A stretch of 59,967 nt of DNA from JADCCX01 sp031431475 (GTDB taxonomy: Bacteria > Pseudomonadota > Alphaproteobacteria > Rhizobiales > Beijerinckiaceae). The stretch covers positions 1 through 59,967 of the forward strand of contig JANPDL010000009.1 of NCBI GenBank assembly GCA_031431475.1, given 5' to 3'. The position numbers and the translations under genes are program-made. The notes beneath the pieces were generated by a model, which did no database searches, was not told the origin of the DNA, and saw nothing but the letters and a program-made list of their open reading frames with translations. Below, piece after piece: positions 44,735 to 53,368 of the stretch; the first letter of the stretch is position 1; the number at the start of each line of letters is the position of its first letter.

Positions 44735-45331
44735 ATGCTGATCTTTGGCAAGCGCAGTCTAGACCGGCCCGATCTTGTGATCGCTGGGCCAAGGGTTTTG
44801 CTACGTCCCCCCCAGCGGGAGGATTTCAAGGCCTGGGCAGCCCTTCGAGATGCCAGCCGTGCGTTTTTACAGCCCTGGGAACCGCTCTGGCCGGAGGATG
44901 ACCTGACGGCACGAGCCTTTCGCAGGCGCATCACCCGCTATCATACCGAAATCGGCAAGGACGAGGCCTATCCCTTCTTTGTCTTTTCGACGGATGGCCA
45001 GACCCTGCTGGGGGGATTGAACCTCACCAATGTGCGGCGCGGCGCGGCCTCCATGGCCTCGCTCGGCTACTGGATGGGCCAGCCCCATGCTGGGCAGGGC
45101 CTTATGACGGAGGCCGTCAACCTGATCATTCCTTTCGCAGCCGGTCGGCTGCGCCTGCGGCGGATTGAGGCAGCCTGTGTGCCTGAAAACCGGGTTTCCA
45201 TAAAGCTTCTTGAAAAAACCGCCTTTATCCAAGAGGGCTATGCGCGCCAGTATCTGGCGATCAATGGTGCATGGCGGGATCATTTTCTTTTCGCCAGACA
45301 GACCGCTTCCACTGAAAATAAGGTGATCTGA
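44735..45331 (+). CDS. GNAT acetyltransferase, RimJ/RimL type
   Basis: 198 residues. Family marks are the N-terminal PRVLLRPPQREDFKAWAALR, a WMGQPHAGQGLMTEAV acetyl-CoA loop near 120, and VPENRVSIKLLEKTAFIQEGYAR near 152. RimJ/RimL-type enzymes acetylate ribosomal protein N-termini, but paralogues act on other substrates. It starts at ATG 44735, four bases after the M16 peptidase, so it forms the third gene of a thrC-M16-GNAT operon. Confidence 0.9.
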   Translation: MLIFGKRSLDRPDLVIAGPRVLLRPPQREDFKAWAALRDASRAFLQPWEPLWPEDDLTARAFRRRITRYHTEIGKDEAYPFFVFSTDGQTLLGGLNLTNVRRGAASMASLGYWMGQPHAGQGLMTEAVNLIIPFAAGRLRLRRIEAACVPENRVSIKLLEKTAFIQEGYARQYLAINGAWRDHFLFARQTASTENKVI

Positions 45332-45409
45332 AACCGGACTGACTTGCCCCTCTGCAAGCCAGCGGCTACCAGTCCATCAACATGCGGTTTAGCCGCGCGG
45401 GAATCCGGG

Positions 45410-48292
45410 TTGTCAAAGCGTTTCATTCTTCTGCTGGCGATCATGACAGCATGGCTAGGGGTCTTCATGCCTCACGCCATGGCTCTGGATGCCGTGCGTA
45501 TCCGCACTGACCAGACTGCCATCAATCTTTTGCCCGCGATCGAGCGTTATCAATCACAGGGTGATCGCATCACGATTTCCACTGCGCCCGGTGCGGATGG
45601 CATTGTCAGACGCATTGAGGTGCGCGCGGGCGATATCGGAACACGTCCCGAGTGGATTGCATTTGCCTTGTCCAATGATACGGACGAGCAGATCGACCGC
45701 CTGCTTGTCGCACCGCACTATCGTTTCGTCGGATCCGGCGTTCTGTGGCCTGATCTGGGCAGCGCACGCATCAAGGCGATCACGGCCAGTCAGGGTTTGC
45801 GGCCGGAGCGTGAAGAAACAATCGGTGTCGATGCCTTCCTGATCACGCTTGATCCGGGAACAACTGTTACCTTCGTGGTGGAACTTGCCGCCAATACCCT
45901 GCCGCAGCTAACATTGTGGGAGCCAGACGCCTATACCGAGAGGGTGAACAGCCTGACACTCTACAGGGGTGTTGTGCTGGGCATTGCGGCGCTGCTCGCG
46001 CTGTTTCTCTCCATCGTCTTCGTCGTGAAGGGCGCTGTCATCTTTCCGGCTGCGGCGGCTTTGGCCTGGGCGGTACTGGCCTATCTCGGCATCGATTTCG
46101 GTTTCATGGGCAAGCTATTCGGCCTCTCGACCGAAGCAGAACGCGTCTTTCGGGCAGCGACAGAAGCAGTGTTGGCCGCAACACTGGTTATTTTCCTTTT
46201 TGCGTATCTCAATCTCAACCGCTGGCATGTCCGCTATGTGCATTTCACCACGCTCTGGGTGCTGTTCATTGCGGCGCTGGTTGGCATGGCGTTGTTCAAT
46301 GCGCCGGTGGCGGCCGGTGTCGCCCGAATCGCGATTGGCGTGGCTGCAGCCATTGGCTTGGTGCTGATCGCCTATCTGGCCACACTGGGCTATGACCGGG
46401 CGATCATGCTGGTGCCGACATGGGTGCTGTTGCTGGCCTGGGTGGGTGCCGCTGCCATCGCGATTTATGGTCGGCTTGCCAATGACATAACCGCTCCGGC
46501 TCTGCTGGGAGGCTTGGTGCTGATCGTGATGCTGATCGGATTCACCGTGGTGCAGCATGCTTTCGCGGGGGGCGCCATCGCGCAGGGGCTTGTCTCGGAT
46601 TCTGAACGGAAGTCGCTGGCCCTCACAGGGTCCGGTGACATTGTTTTCGACTGGGATGTGCAGTCTGATCGTATCTATCTCAGTCCGGAGCTGGAACAGC
46701 AGCTGCACCTGAAGCGGGGCTCACTGGATGGTCGCCCCGGCCCGTGGATGGAGGCCATGCATCCGCTGGACCGTGATCGCTACCGCGCCAATCTCGATGC
46801 CATCCTTGATCAGCGGCGCGGACGCATTTCGCTGGATTTCCGGCTGCGCTCTGCCGAAGGCGAGTTCCTGTGGTACGGCCTCAAGGCGCGCCCCGTGGTG
46901 GGAGATGACAGCGAGGTCGTGCGCGTTGTCGGTACCTTGTGCGATATTACAGGCATCAAGACCTCGGAGGAGCGCCTTCTGCACGACGCCGTGCATGATA
47001 ACCTGACGGGCCTTCCCAATCGAGAGCTGTTCCTCGACCGGCTTGAGGCTGCACTGGTGTTTTCGCGCACAGACGACGTGATGCGCCCGACTGTGCTGAT
47101 GCTCAATCTCGACCGGTTCAAGCAGGTTAACGAGAGTGTCGGTTTCGCGGTGGGCGATTCCATTCTGCTCAATATCGCGCGGCGGCTGGGACGCTTGCTG
47201 CGCCCGCAGGACACGCTGGCGCGGCTGAATGGCGATAATTTCTCGATCATCCTGATGTCCGAAAAGGAGCCCGAACGGATCACGGCCTTCGCCGATCTGG
47301 TGCGCCGCGCCGTGACCGCGCCGATGACGTTTTCGGAGCGCGAGATCATTGTCACGGCATCGGTCGGCATCGCGTTGTTCGACAAGCAGGGCGACACACG
47401 CCGCGATGATGTGCTGAAGAATGCCGAACTGGCACTGGCCCATGCACGGCGTCTGGGCGGTGACCGGATCGAGGTGTTCCGGCCATCCATGCGCACCATG
47501 AAGCCAGATCGGCTGGCGCTGGAGAGCGACCTGCGCCGCGCGCTCGAACGCAACGAGATGAAAGTCTATTATCAACCCATCGTGCGCCTGGAAGACAGAA
47601 CCATTGCGGGTTTTGAGGCGCTGCTGCGCTGGGATCACCCGAAACTGGGACGCATCTCGCCCAAGGAATTCATCGGTATCGCCGAGGAAACCGGCCTGAT
47701 CGTCGATCTCGGGGTGTTCGTCCTCGAGAAAACTGCCCGCGAGCTTGGCGTTTGGCAGCAGGCGCTGGATGTGCAGCCACCGATCTTCGCCAGCGTCAAT
47801 GTTTCCAGCCGTCAGGTCCTGCGGCATGACCTGTTGCATGACCTGAAGGCGGTGCTGAGCCGTGCACCCGTGAGGCGCGGCACGCTGAAGCTGGAGCTGA
47901 CCGAAAGCCTTGTGATGGAAAACCCGGAATATGCAGCGCAGATGCTGCAGAAGATGAAGGACCTCGGCGCCGGCCTGTCGCTCGATGATTTCGGTACGGG
48001 CTATTCCTCGCTTGCCTACCTCCAGCGGTTTCCGTTCGATACGATCAAGATCGACCAGTCCTTCGTGCGTCCCTCCAACAAGGGCTCACGACCCGTCATC
48101 CTGCGCTCCATCATCACCATGGCGCATGATCTGGGCATGCAGATTGTGGCCGAGGGCGCAGAAACAGAATCCGACGCGGTTGAGCTTTACCAGCTGGGCT
48201 GCGAATATGGTCAGGGCTACGCTTTTGGCGAGCCGATGAGCTCTGCCGAAGCGCGGCGCCTCGTGGGTGCACCACAAAGCCAAGCTGCCTGA
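45410..48292 (+). CDS. Membrane c-di-GMP phosphodiesterase, PAS-GGDEF(degenerate)-EAL
   Basis: About 960 residues. A signal or first membrane segment (residues 3-20) and a periplasmic domain of about 160 residues precede seven membrane segments (about 180-390), resembling the 7TMR-DISM type. Then comes a PAS domain (ALTGSGDIVFDWDVQ). The GGDEF motif reads NGDNF near 607, so cyclase activity is unlikely. The EAL domain is intact: FEALLRW near 735, ELTES, DDFGTGYSS and KIDQSF. It should cleave c-di-GMP. The TTG at 45410 is favoured because it starts the signal segment; TTG 45344 and ATG 45443 are alternatives. Confidence 0.9.
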   Translation: MSKRFILLLAIMTAWLGVFMPHAMALDAVRIRTDQTAINLLPAIERYQSQGDRITISTAPGADGIVRRIEVRAGDIGTRPEWIAFALSNDTDEQIDRLLVAPHYRFVGSGVLWPDLGSARIKAITASQGLRPEREETIGVDAFLITLDPGTTVTFVVELAANTLPQLTLWEPDAYTERVNSLTLYRGVVLGIAALLALFLSIVFVVKGAVIFPAAAALAWAVLAYLGIDFGFMGKLFGLSTEAERVFRAATEAVLAATLVIFLFAYLNLNRWHVRYVHFTTLWVLFIAALVGMALFNAPVAAGVARIAIGVAAAIGLVLIAYLATLGYDRAIMLVPTWVLLLAWVGAAAIAIYGRLANDITAPALLGGLVLIVMLIGFTVVQHAFAGGAIAQGLVSDSERKSLALTGSGDIVFDWDVQSDRIYLSPELEQQLHLKRGSLDGRPGPWMEAMHPLDRDRYRANLDAILDQRRGRISLDFRLRSAEGEFLWYGLKARPVVGDDSEVVRVVGTLCDITGIKTSEERLLHDAVHDNLTGLPNRELFLDRLEAALVFSRTDDVMRPTVLMLNLDRFKQVNESVGFAVGDSILLNIARRLGRLLRPQDTLARLNGDNFSIILMSEKEPERITAFADLVRRAVTAPMTFSEREIIVTASVGIALFDKQGDTRRDDVLKNAELALAHARRLGGDRIEVFRPSMRTMKPDRLALESDLRRALERNEMKVYYQPIVRLEDRTIAGFEALLRWDHPKLGRISPKEFIGIAEETGLIVDLGVFVLEKTARELGVWQQALDVQPPIFASVNVSSRQVLRHDLLHDLKAVLSRAPVRRGTLKLELTESLVMENPEYAAQMLQKMKDLGAGLSLDDFGTGYSSLAYLQRFPFDTIKIDQSFVRPSNKGSRPVILRSIITMAHDLGMQIVAEGAETESDAVELYQLGCEYGQGYAFGEPMSSAEARRLVGAPQSQAA

Positions 48293-48323
48293 AACCAGTA
48301 ACGGCAAGAAAAGGGAGGCAAAC

Positions 48324-48611
48324 ATGCCAAAGGGATATGTCATCGGACGCGCCAGCGTCACCAATGCCACGCAATGGGCGGTTTATGCGGCGGAAGCCTC
48401 CAAGGCCATCGCGCAATACGGCGGCAAGCCGCTGATCCGGGGTGGCCAGTGCTCGGTGGGTGAGGGCGAGGCGCGGTCCCGCAATGTCGTGCTGGAGTTC
48501 GAGAGCTACGAGAAGGCGAAGGCCTATCTGTTCTCCAGCGAATACAATGCTGCCCGCAAGTTACGCGAGGGGGCGGGCGTGATCGATCTCGTCGCGGTCG
48601 AGGGCGTCTGA
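48324..48611 (+). CDS. DUF1330 protein, first copy
   Basis: 95 residues. A small ferredoxin-like-fold protein: MPKGYVIGRASVTNATQWAVYAAEASKAIAQYGGKPLIRGGQ, then VLEFESYEKAKAYLFSSEY. Members of DUF1330 are probably small oxygenase-like or binding proteins of unknown role. ATG 48324 follows a GGGAGG at 48314. Its stop overlaps the next gene by one base. It is likely a duplication with its neighbour. Confidence 0.9.
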   Translation: MPKGYVIGRASVTNATQWAVYAAEASKAIAQYGGKPLIRGGQCSVGEGEARSRNVVLEFESYEKAKAYLFSSEYNAARKLREGAGVIDLVAVEGV

Positions 48612-48916
48612 TGGCGAAGGGATACTGGCTGGCCCGCGTTGATGTCGACAACACCGGGGCCTATGACCGCTACCGCGCTCTGAACGGTAAAGCCTTTGCC
48701 AAGTTCGGCGCAAAGTTCATAGTCTGTGGCCCTGCTGGCAAAGTCGTCAAAGGCACGCCGCGCAAGCACAACGTGGTCATCGAGTTCGAGAGCTACGAGC
48801 AGGCGCTGGCCTGCTACGATTCACCGGAGTATCAGGCGGCGCTGGAGCATCTGAAGGATGTGGGGCCGACGGATCTGGTGATCGTGGGCGGCTATGAAGG
48901 GCCGCAGCCTTCGTAA
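48611..48916 (+). CDS. DUF1330 protein, second copy
   Basis: 101 residues, same fold as the first copy: MAKGYWLARVDVDNTGAYDRYRALNGKAFAKFGAKFIVCGPAG, then VIEFESYEQALACYDSPEYQAALE. Similarity to the neighbour is clear but moderate, so the duplication is old. The two overlap (TGATG) and are probably co-translated, perhaps forming a heterodimer. It ends 24 bases before dapB. Confidence 0.9.
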   Translation: MAKGYWLARVDVDNTGAYDRYRALNGKAFAKFGAKFIVCGPAGKVVKGTPRKHNVVIEFESYEQALACYDSPEYQAALEHLKDVGPTDLVIVGGYEGPQPS

Positions 48917-48940
48917 CTACTGGCTGACAAGGAACCAGGA

Positions 48941-49753
48941 ATGTCAGATATGCGCCTCGTTGTCGTGGGAGCCGCTGGCCGCATGGGTCAAGCTCTGGTG
49001 CGCGCCGTGAATAGCGCGCCGGGTGTGACGCTGGCTGCTGCCATCGAGCGTGAAGGTTCTCCCGTCCTTGGTCAGGATGCCGCATTGGTCGCAGGCGCGG
49101 GCATGACAGGTGTCATGATCACGGATGATCCGCTGACGGCGTTTGCGAAGGCGGATGGCGTGCTGGACTTCACCATTCCTGCCGCATCAGTGGCTTTTGC
49201 AGGACTGGCTGCGCAGGCGCGCATTGTTCACGTTATTGGCACAACAGGTTTCAGCGAGGATGATTTTGCAAGATTGAAGGCCGCGTCCCGGCACGCAACC
49301 ATGATCCAGTCCGGCAATTTCGGCCTTGGCGTCAATGTGCTGGCCCAGCTGGTGAAGCGTGCCGCAAAGGCTCTTGATCTCGACTACGATATCGAGATCG
49401 TCGAGATGCACCACAGGATGAAGATCGATGCGCCATCCGGCACCGCGCTGCTGCTGGGTGAAGCGGCGGCGGCGGGACGTGGTGTTGCGCTTGACGACCA
49501 CATGGACAAGGCCCGCGATGGCCATCACGGTGTACGCAAGCCGGGTAACATCGGCTTCGCCTCTCTTAGGGGTGGCACGGTAGCGGGCGAGCATAGCGTT
49601 ATTTTTGCCGGGCCGGGCGAGCGCATCACGCTGTCGCATTCCGCTGAAAGCCGCGATAATTTTGCCAATGGCGCGGTGAAAGCAGCACTCTGGGGCAAGG
49701 GCCGCAAGCCAGGTTATTTCTCTATGACGGATGTTTTAGGCCTCGCGGATTGA
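48941..49753 (+). CDS. dapB: 4-hydroxy-tetrahydrodipicolinate reductase
   Basis: 270 residues. NAD(P)H-dependent step of lysine and diaminopimelate synthesis, supplying peptidoglycan. The nucleotide motif VVGAAGRMGQ is at about 8-17, and the catalytic EMHHRMKIDAPSGTA near 155 has the two histidines and lysine of the active site. The start at ATG 48941 gives MSDMRLVVVG. The stop overlaps the next gene by one base, as the genes to gpmA and alkB also do. Confidence 0.97.
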   Translation: MSDMRLVVVGAAGRMGQALVRAVNSAPGVTLAAAIEREGSPVLGQDAALVAGAGMTGVMITDDPLTAFAKADGVLDFTIPAASVAFAGLAAQARIVHVIGTTGFSEDDFARLKAASRHATMIQSGNFGLGVNVLAQLVKRAAKALDLDYDIEIVEMHHRMKIDAPSGTALLLGEAAAAGRGVALDDHMDKARDGHHGVRKPGNIGFASLRGGTVAGEHSVIFAGPGERITLSHSAESRDNFANGAVKAALWGKGRKPGYFSMTDVLGLAD

Positions 49754-49995
49754 TGCCTGGTATCAACGCGCGCATCAAGCCCGGCATCTATGTCTTCGCG
49801 GCACTGTTGCTGGCGGTTCTGGCCGGGCTCAGGGTTCTGGACATAGACCGCAGCCTCCTGAAGATACTGGCCGTCGCCTCAGGCCTGCTTGTCCTGCTTC
49901 TTCTGATCACCTACAGGGCCTTCGCTGGCGTGGCAGAATCTGCAAGGAACGGAACGCTTGGGCCTGCGCCCGATGACGACGAGGACGACGAATGA
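49753..49995 (+). CDS. Small membrane protein between dapB and gpmA
   Basis: 80 residues. Two membrane segments (about 12-30 and 36-54: KPGIYVFAALLLAVLAGLRV, LLKILAVASGLLVLLLLITY), then a polar tail ending in an acidic run, PDDDEDDE. ATG 49753 overlaps the dapB TGA by one base, and its own stop overlaps gpmA by 4 bases, so it is a real operon member. No family recognised; it could anchor a partner at the membrane. Confidence 0.8.
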   Translation: MPGINARIKPGIYVFAALLLAVLAGLRVLDIDRSLLKILAVASGLLVLLLLITYRAFAGVAESARNGTLGPAPDDDEDDE

Positions 49996-50609
49996 CGCAT
50001 CTTCTGGTGCTCTGCCGCCACGGCCAGAGCGAATGGAACCTCAAGAACCTGTTCACTGGCTGGAAAGACCCTGATCTCACCCCGCTGGGCGTGGATGAGG
50101 CGAAAGCTGCCGGCCGCCGTCTCAAGGCGAAGGGGATCGGTTTCGATATCGCCTTCACATCGGACCTGGTGAGGGCGCAGAACACCTGCCAGCTGATGCT
50201 CGACGAACTCGGCCAGTCATCGCTGCAAACAATCCGCGATCAGGCGCTGAATGAGCGCGATTATGGCGAACTGTCCGGCCTGAACAAGGATGATGCCCGC
50301 AAGAAATGGGGCGAGGAGCAGGTGCATGTCTGGCGCCGCTCCTACGACATTCCACCGCCCGGCGGGGAAAGCCTGAAAGATACTGCTGCGCGGGTACTGC
50401 CGTATTATGTGCATGACATTCTGCCCGTCGTGCTGTCGGGCAAGCGCACGCTGGTGGCCGCCCACGGCAATTCCTTGCGCGCTCTGATCATGGCGATGGA
50501 GGGCATGACCGGCGAGCAGATCATCGCCCGTGAGCTCGCGACCGGCGTGCCGATCGTCTACCGGCTCAACGCGGATTCAACCATTGCGAGCCGTGAAGAG
50601 CTGGCGTGA
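49992..50609 (+). CDS. gpmA: 2,3-bisphosphoglycerate-dependent phosphoglycerate mutase
   Basis: 205 residues, the short alphaproteobacterial type. Interconverts 3- and 2-phosphoglycerate in glycolysis. The phospho-histidine is His10 in CRHGQSEWNLKNLFTGW, the catalytic glutamate is in NERDYGELSG, and the second histidine is in VAAHGNS. The start ATG 49992 overlaps the upstream gene by 4 bases and its own TGA overlaps the alkB GTG. Confidence 0.96.
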   Translation: MTHLLVLCRHGQSEWNLKNLFTGWKDPDLTPLGVDEAKAAGRRLKAKGIGFDIAFTSDLVRAQNTCQLMLDELGQSSLQTIRDQALNERDYGELSGLNKDDARKKWGEEQVHVWRRSYDIPPPGGESLKDTAARVLPYYVHDILPVVLSGKRTLVAAHGNSLRALIMAMEGMTGEQIIARELATGVPIVYRLNADSTIASREELA

Positions 50610-51286
50610 GCCTGCTTCCCGCCGCAGCACCCGAAGAACTCGCCCCCGGTCTGGTCCTTCATCGCGGCTGGTTTGGCCGGGCAGCGCAGGATGCTCTGGT
50701 GAATGACATGCGCGGCGTCATTCGCATCGCACCGCTGTTCACGCCTCTTATGCCGAAATCCGGCACGCCCTTCTCGGTGCGGATGACGAACTGTGGTCCA
50801 CTGGGCTGGGTGTCGGATATCAGAGAATACCGCTACCAGCCGCTGCATCCCGAGTCGGGCGCGCCTTGGCCTGCGATGCCGGAAGCTTTGCTCAGGACAT
50901 GGGACAAGCTTTCAGGCTTTCCCGACCTGCCTGAAGCCTGCCTTGTGAACTGGTATGAGGCCACGGCGAAGATGGGGCTGCATCAGGACCGGGACGAGCA
51001 GGAGTTTTCCGCGCCCGTTCTCTCGGTGTCACTCGGTGATACCTGCCTGTTTCGCTATGGCGGATTGAAGCGAAATGACCCGACTAAATCCGTGAAGCTC
51101 GAATCGGGTGATGTGTTGCTGCTCGGTGGCGCGTCACGCCTGTGTTTTCACGGCGTGGATCGCGTCATGGCCGGGTCGAGCGATCTTCTGCCCAAAGGCG
51201 GACGGATCAACCTGACGATGAGAAGGGTCACTCCTTCTCCACATTCCAGAACGCCATCACACCCGGAACAATCGGCAGGCCCTTGA
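50606..51286 (+). CDS. alkB: AlkB-type DNA repair dioxygenase
   Basis: 226 residues. An iron- and 2-oxoglutarate-dependent enzyme that removes alkyl groups from 1-methyladenine and 3-methylcytosine in DNA. The iron-binding HxD is in GLHQDRDE near 131-136, the third histidine is in LCFHGVDRV near 181, and 2-oxoglutarate arginines are in GRINLTMRR near 201. Start GTG 50606 overlaps gpmA by 4 bases. The C-terminal 20 residues overlap the convergent binding-protein gene. Confidence 0.94.
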   Translation: MSLLPAAAPEELAPGLVLHRGWFGRAAQDALVNDMRGVIRIAPLFTPLMPKSGTPFSVRMTNCGPLGWVSDIREYRYQPLHPESGAPWPAMPEALLRTWDKLSGFPDLPEACLVNWYEATAKMGLHQDRDEQEFSAPVLSVSLGDTCLFRYGGLKRNDPTKSVKLESGDVLLLGGASRLCFHGVDRVMAGSSDLLPKGGRINLTMRRVTPSPHSRTPSHPEQSAGP

Positions 51287-52826
51287 GCTTGGGCGAGTGT
51301 GCCACGGGCTGGAACCACTGGCCGAACGGCACATACGGCACGAATTTGTAGGCACTCTCCTGCACCGCAATCGCCGCCTTCATGCGCTCGTCGTTGGTCT
51401 TGGTCGCTGCAAAGGCGTCGATCAGCGCCTGGTGCGCCGCATCACAGGGCCAGCCCGGCCAAGCCTTGTCGCACGATGCCTGCATCGGCACATTTCCGAC
51501 CGGGTCCATCGAACCCGCACCGTTCCACCACGTCAGGCCCAGATGCCAGCCGCCCTGCCCCGGAGCGGACTTGTTGGCGCGCCGCTGGGCCATGGTGGCG
51601 AAATCCATGGCAACCATTTCCACGTTCACGCCGATGGACTTGAGATCCTGCGCCAGAAGCTGCGTCGCAGCTGAGAGAAAGCTGATGTCGGTTGGATGCA
51701 GCAGCACAATGGGCTCGCCCTTGTAGCCTGATTCCGCCAGCAGCGCCTTGGCCTTGTCCTTGTTCTTGCCGAAATCAGGCAATGCGCCTGCATCCGTGGC
51801 GAAAGGCCCACCGCAGTTGAAGAAAGCACGGCAGACCCGCCAGTTCTCTACACCCTCAGATTTTGGCTCGCCGAACATGGCGCGCAGATAATTCTCCTGA
51901 TTGATGAGATAAAGCAGCGCCTGCCGCGCCTTCACGTCGTTGAAGGGCGGATGCAGGTGGTTCATCCGGATCATGCCCTGAAAGCCCAGCGCATTCGTGG
52001 TGGTGAAGGCCGCACCACGTGCTTTCAGCTCAGGGATCAAATCGGTCGGTGGGTTTTCGAGATAATCCACCTCACCGTTGATGAGCGCAAAAACGGCAGA
52101 TTGCGGGTCAGAGATGATCTTCCACTCGATGCGATCCACCTTCGCCGCCTTGCTGCCGGCGGAGCCAGAGGAGGGTTCGTTGCGCGCGACGTAATCCGGG
52201 TTGCGGCGATAGACGACCTTGGCACCCGGAATCCACTCTTCACGCGCAAAGATGAACGGGCCGGACCCAATGGTTTCCGTGATATTTTTCGAAGGATCCG
52301 TCTCCGCGATGCGCTTGGGCATGATGGCCGGGACATTGCTGGTGGACTTAGACAGCGCCTCCAGCATCAGTGAAAAGGGTTTTGTCAGGGTCCAGGTGAA
52401 GGTTTTGGTATCCTTTGCCGTCATGTCCTTGGTCAGCACGATCAACTGGCGGCCATAGGGATCGCGCGCACCCCAGCGCTTGAGCGACTGGATCACGTCA
52501 TCAGTCGTCACCGGCGCGCCGTCATGGAACTTCAGGCCATCCCGCAGTGTGAAAGTCCAGGTCAGGCCGTCATCGCTCACAGTCCATGTCTCGACCATTT
52601 GCGGTCGGGGTATCTGGTTCACATCCCTGCCGAAGAGGAAATCGTAGACATGCATGGCATGGCTCTGCACGTTGCCCGCCGTCGTGTTGATTGGATCGAT
52701 CACCTGCAGATCAGCGAAGGGAACAATGCGCAGCGTTTTTTGCGCGGGCGTCTGTGCGAAAACAGTCGTGGTCGCTGCCAGACCAAATGCGGCTGCGGCT
52801 ATGAGCCTGCGGATATGCTGCTGCAT
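51228..52826 (-). CDS. ABC substrate-binding protein, family 5 (peptide/nickel type)
   Basis: 532 residues. A signal peptide ending TTVFAQ and the family opening KTLRIVPFADLQVIDPINTTAGN place it in the periplasm as a binding protein for oligopeptides or similar solutes. The WTFTLRDGLKFHDGAPVTTDDVI motif near 90 is diagnostic. The matching permease and ATPase genes are not in the window, so the protein is an orphan or works with a distant transporter. Its 3' end overlaps alkB. Confidence 0.92.
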   Translation of the reverse strand: MQQHIRRLIAAAAFGLAATTTVFAQTPAQKTLRIVPFADLQVIDPINTTAGNVQSHAMHVYDFLFGRDVNQIPRPQMVETWTVSDDGLTWTFTLRDGLKFHDGAPVTTDDVIQSLKRWGARDPYGRQLIVLTKDMTAKDTKTFTWTLTKPFSLMLEALSKSTSNVPAIMPKRIAETDPSKNITETIGSGPFIFAREEWIPGAKVVYRRNPDYVARNEPSSGSAGSKAAKVDRIEWKIISDPQSAVFALINGEVDYLENPPTDLIPELKARGAAFTTTNALGFQGMIRMNHLHPPFNDVKARQALLYLINQENYLRAMFGEPKSEGVENWRVCRAFFNCGGPFATDAGALPDFGKNKDKAKALLAESGYKGEPIVLLHPTDISFLSAATQLLAQDLKSIGVNVEMVAMDFATMAQRRANKSAPGQGGWHLGLTWWNGAGSMDPVGNVPMQASCDKAWPGWPCDAAHQALIDAFAATKTNDERMKAAIAVQESAYKFVPYVPFGQWFQPVAHSPKLKGLPIVPGVMAFWNVEKE

Positions 52827-52894
52827 CGTGTATCCTTCCGGTATTTTCGCGGCGATTGATCCGGTTTACGCCAATGCGCGCTCCGCGTCTTACA

Positions 52895-53185
52895 GAATCC
52901 CGTGATTATCGCGATTGCTTTTGCGGATGGGTCAGGGTGCGAATCGTTGGAAGCCGATTCGGGCATGCTTTGTTCAGGGCTGGTTCGATTCGTAAATGGC
53001 GGGGGCATCGCCCAGAGGCCGTCGCTTTACAAAGATGAAAGGAATTGAGCCTACCACAATTTCAGCATCGGTTAATGCGCGGCATAGGTATCGTGAGATC
53101 ACAGGCTCATATGGTGCGCAGATACAGGCGGGATGCAGAACTTCAGCCCGACGATTCTATGAATCGAATCACTAAAGCCTGATTC
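52895..53185. other. Cluster of eight GANTC sites
   Basis: The 542-base gap between the binding protein and the helicase holds no convincing gene. It contains eight GANTC sites, at 52895, 52941, 52956, 52987, 53153, 53161, 53166 and 53181, four of them within 33 bases. GANTC is the CcrM methylation site in Alphaproteobacteria, where it marks cell-cycle-controlled promoters. About one site would be expected by chance in this length. Confidence 0.75.
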
Positions 53186-53368
53186 GTAGCCCTTCCGTTC
53201 CTGCTTCGGGCGAAACATGAACGTCGCAATATCGCGCTTCCTGTTTCTGTCCCGCAACGGGAGTGCGACCTCCGCGCCATAAATCTCGGGTGTTCCTGCT
53301 TGCCTTTCCGCGATAGAGAGCCTGTGCCAACGGGGGACGCCTGTCGCCATCCCGTACCGCTGAAAGTT

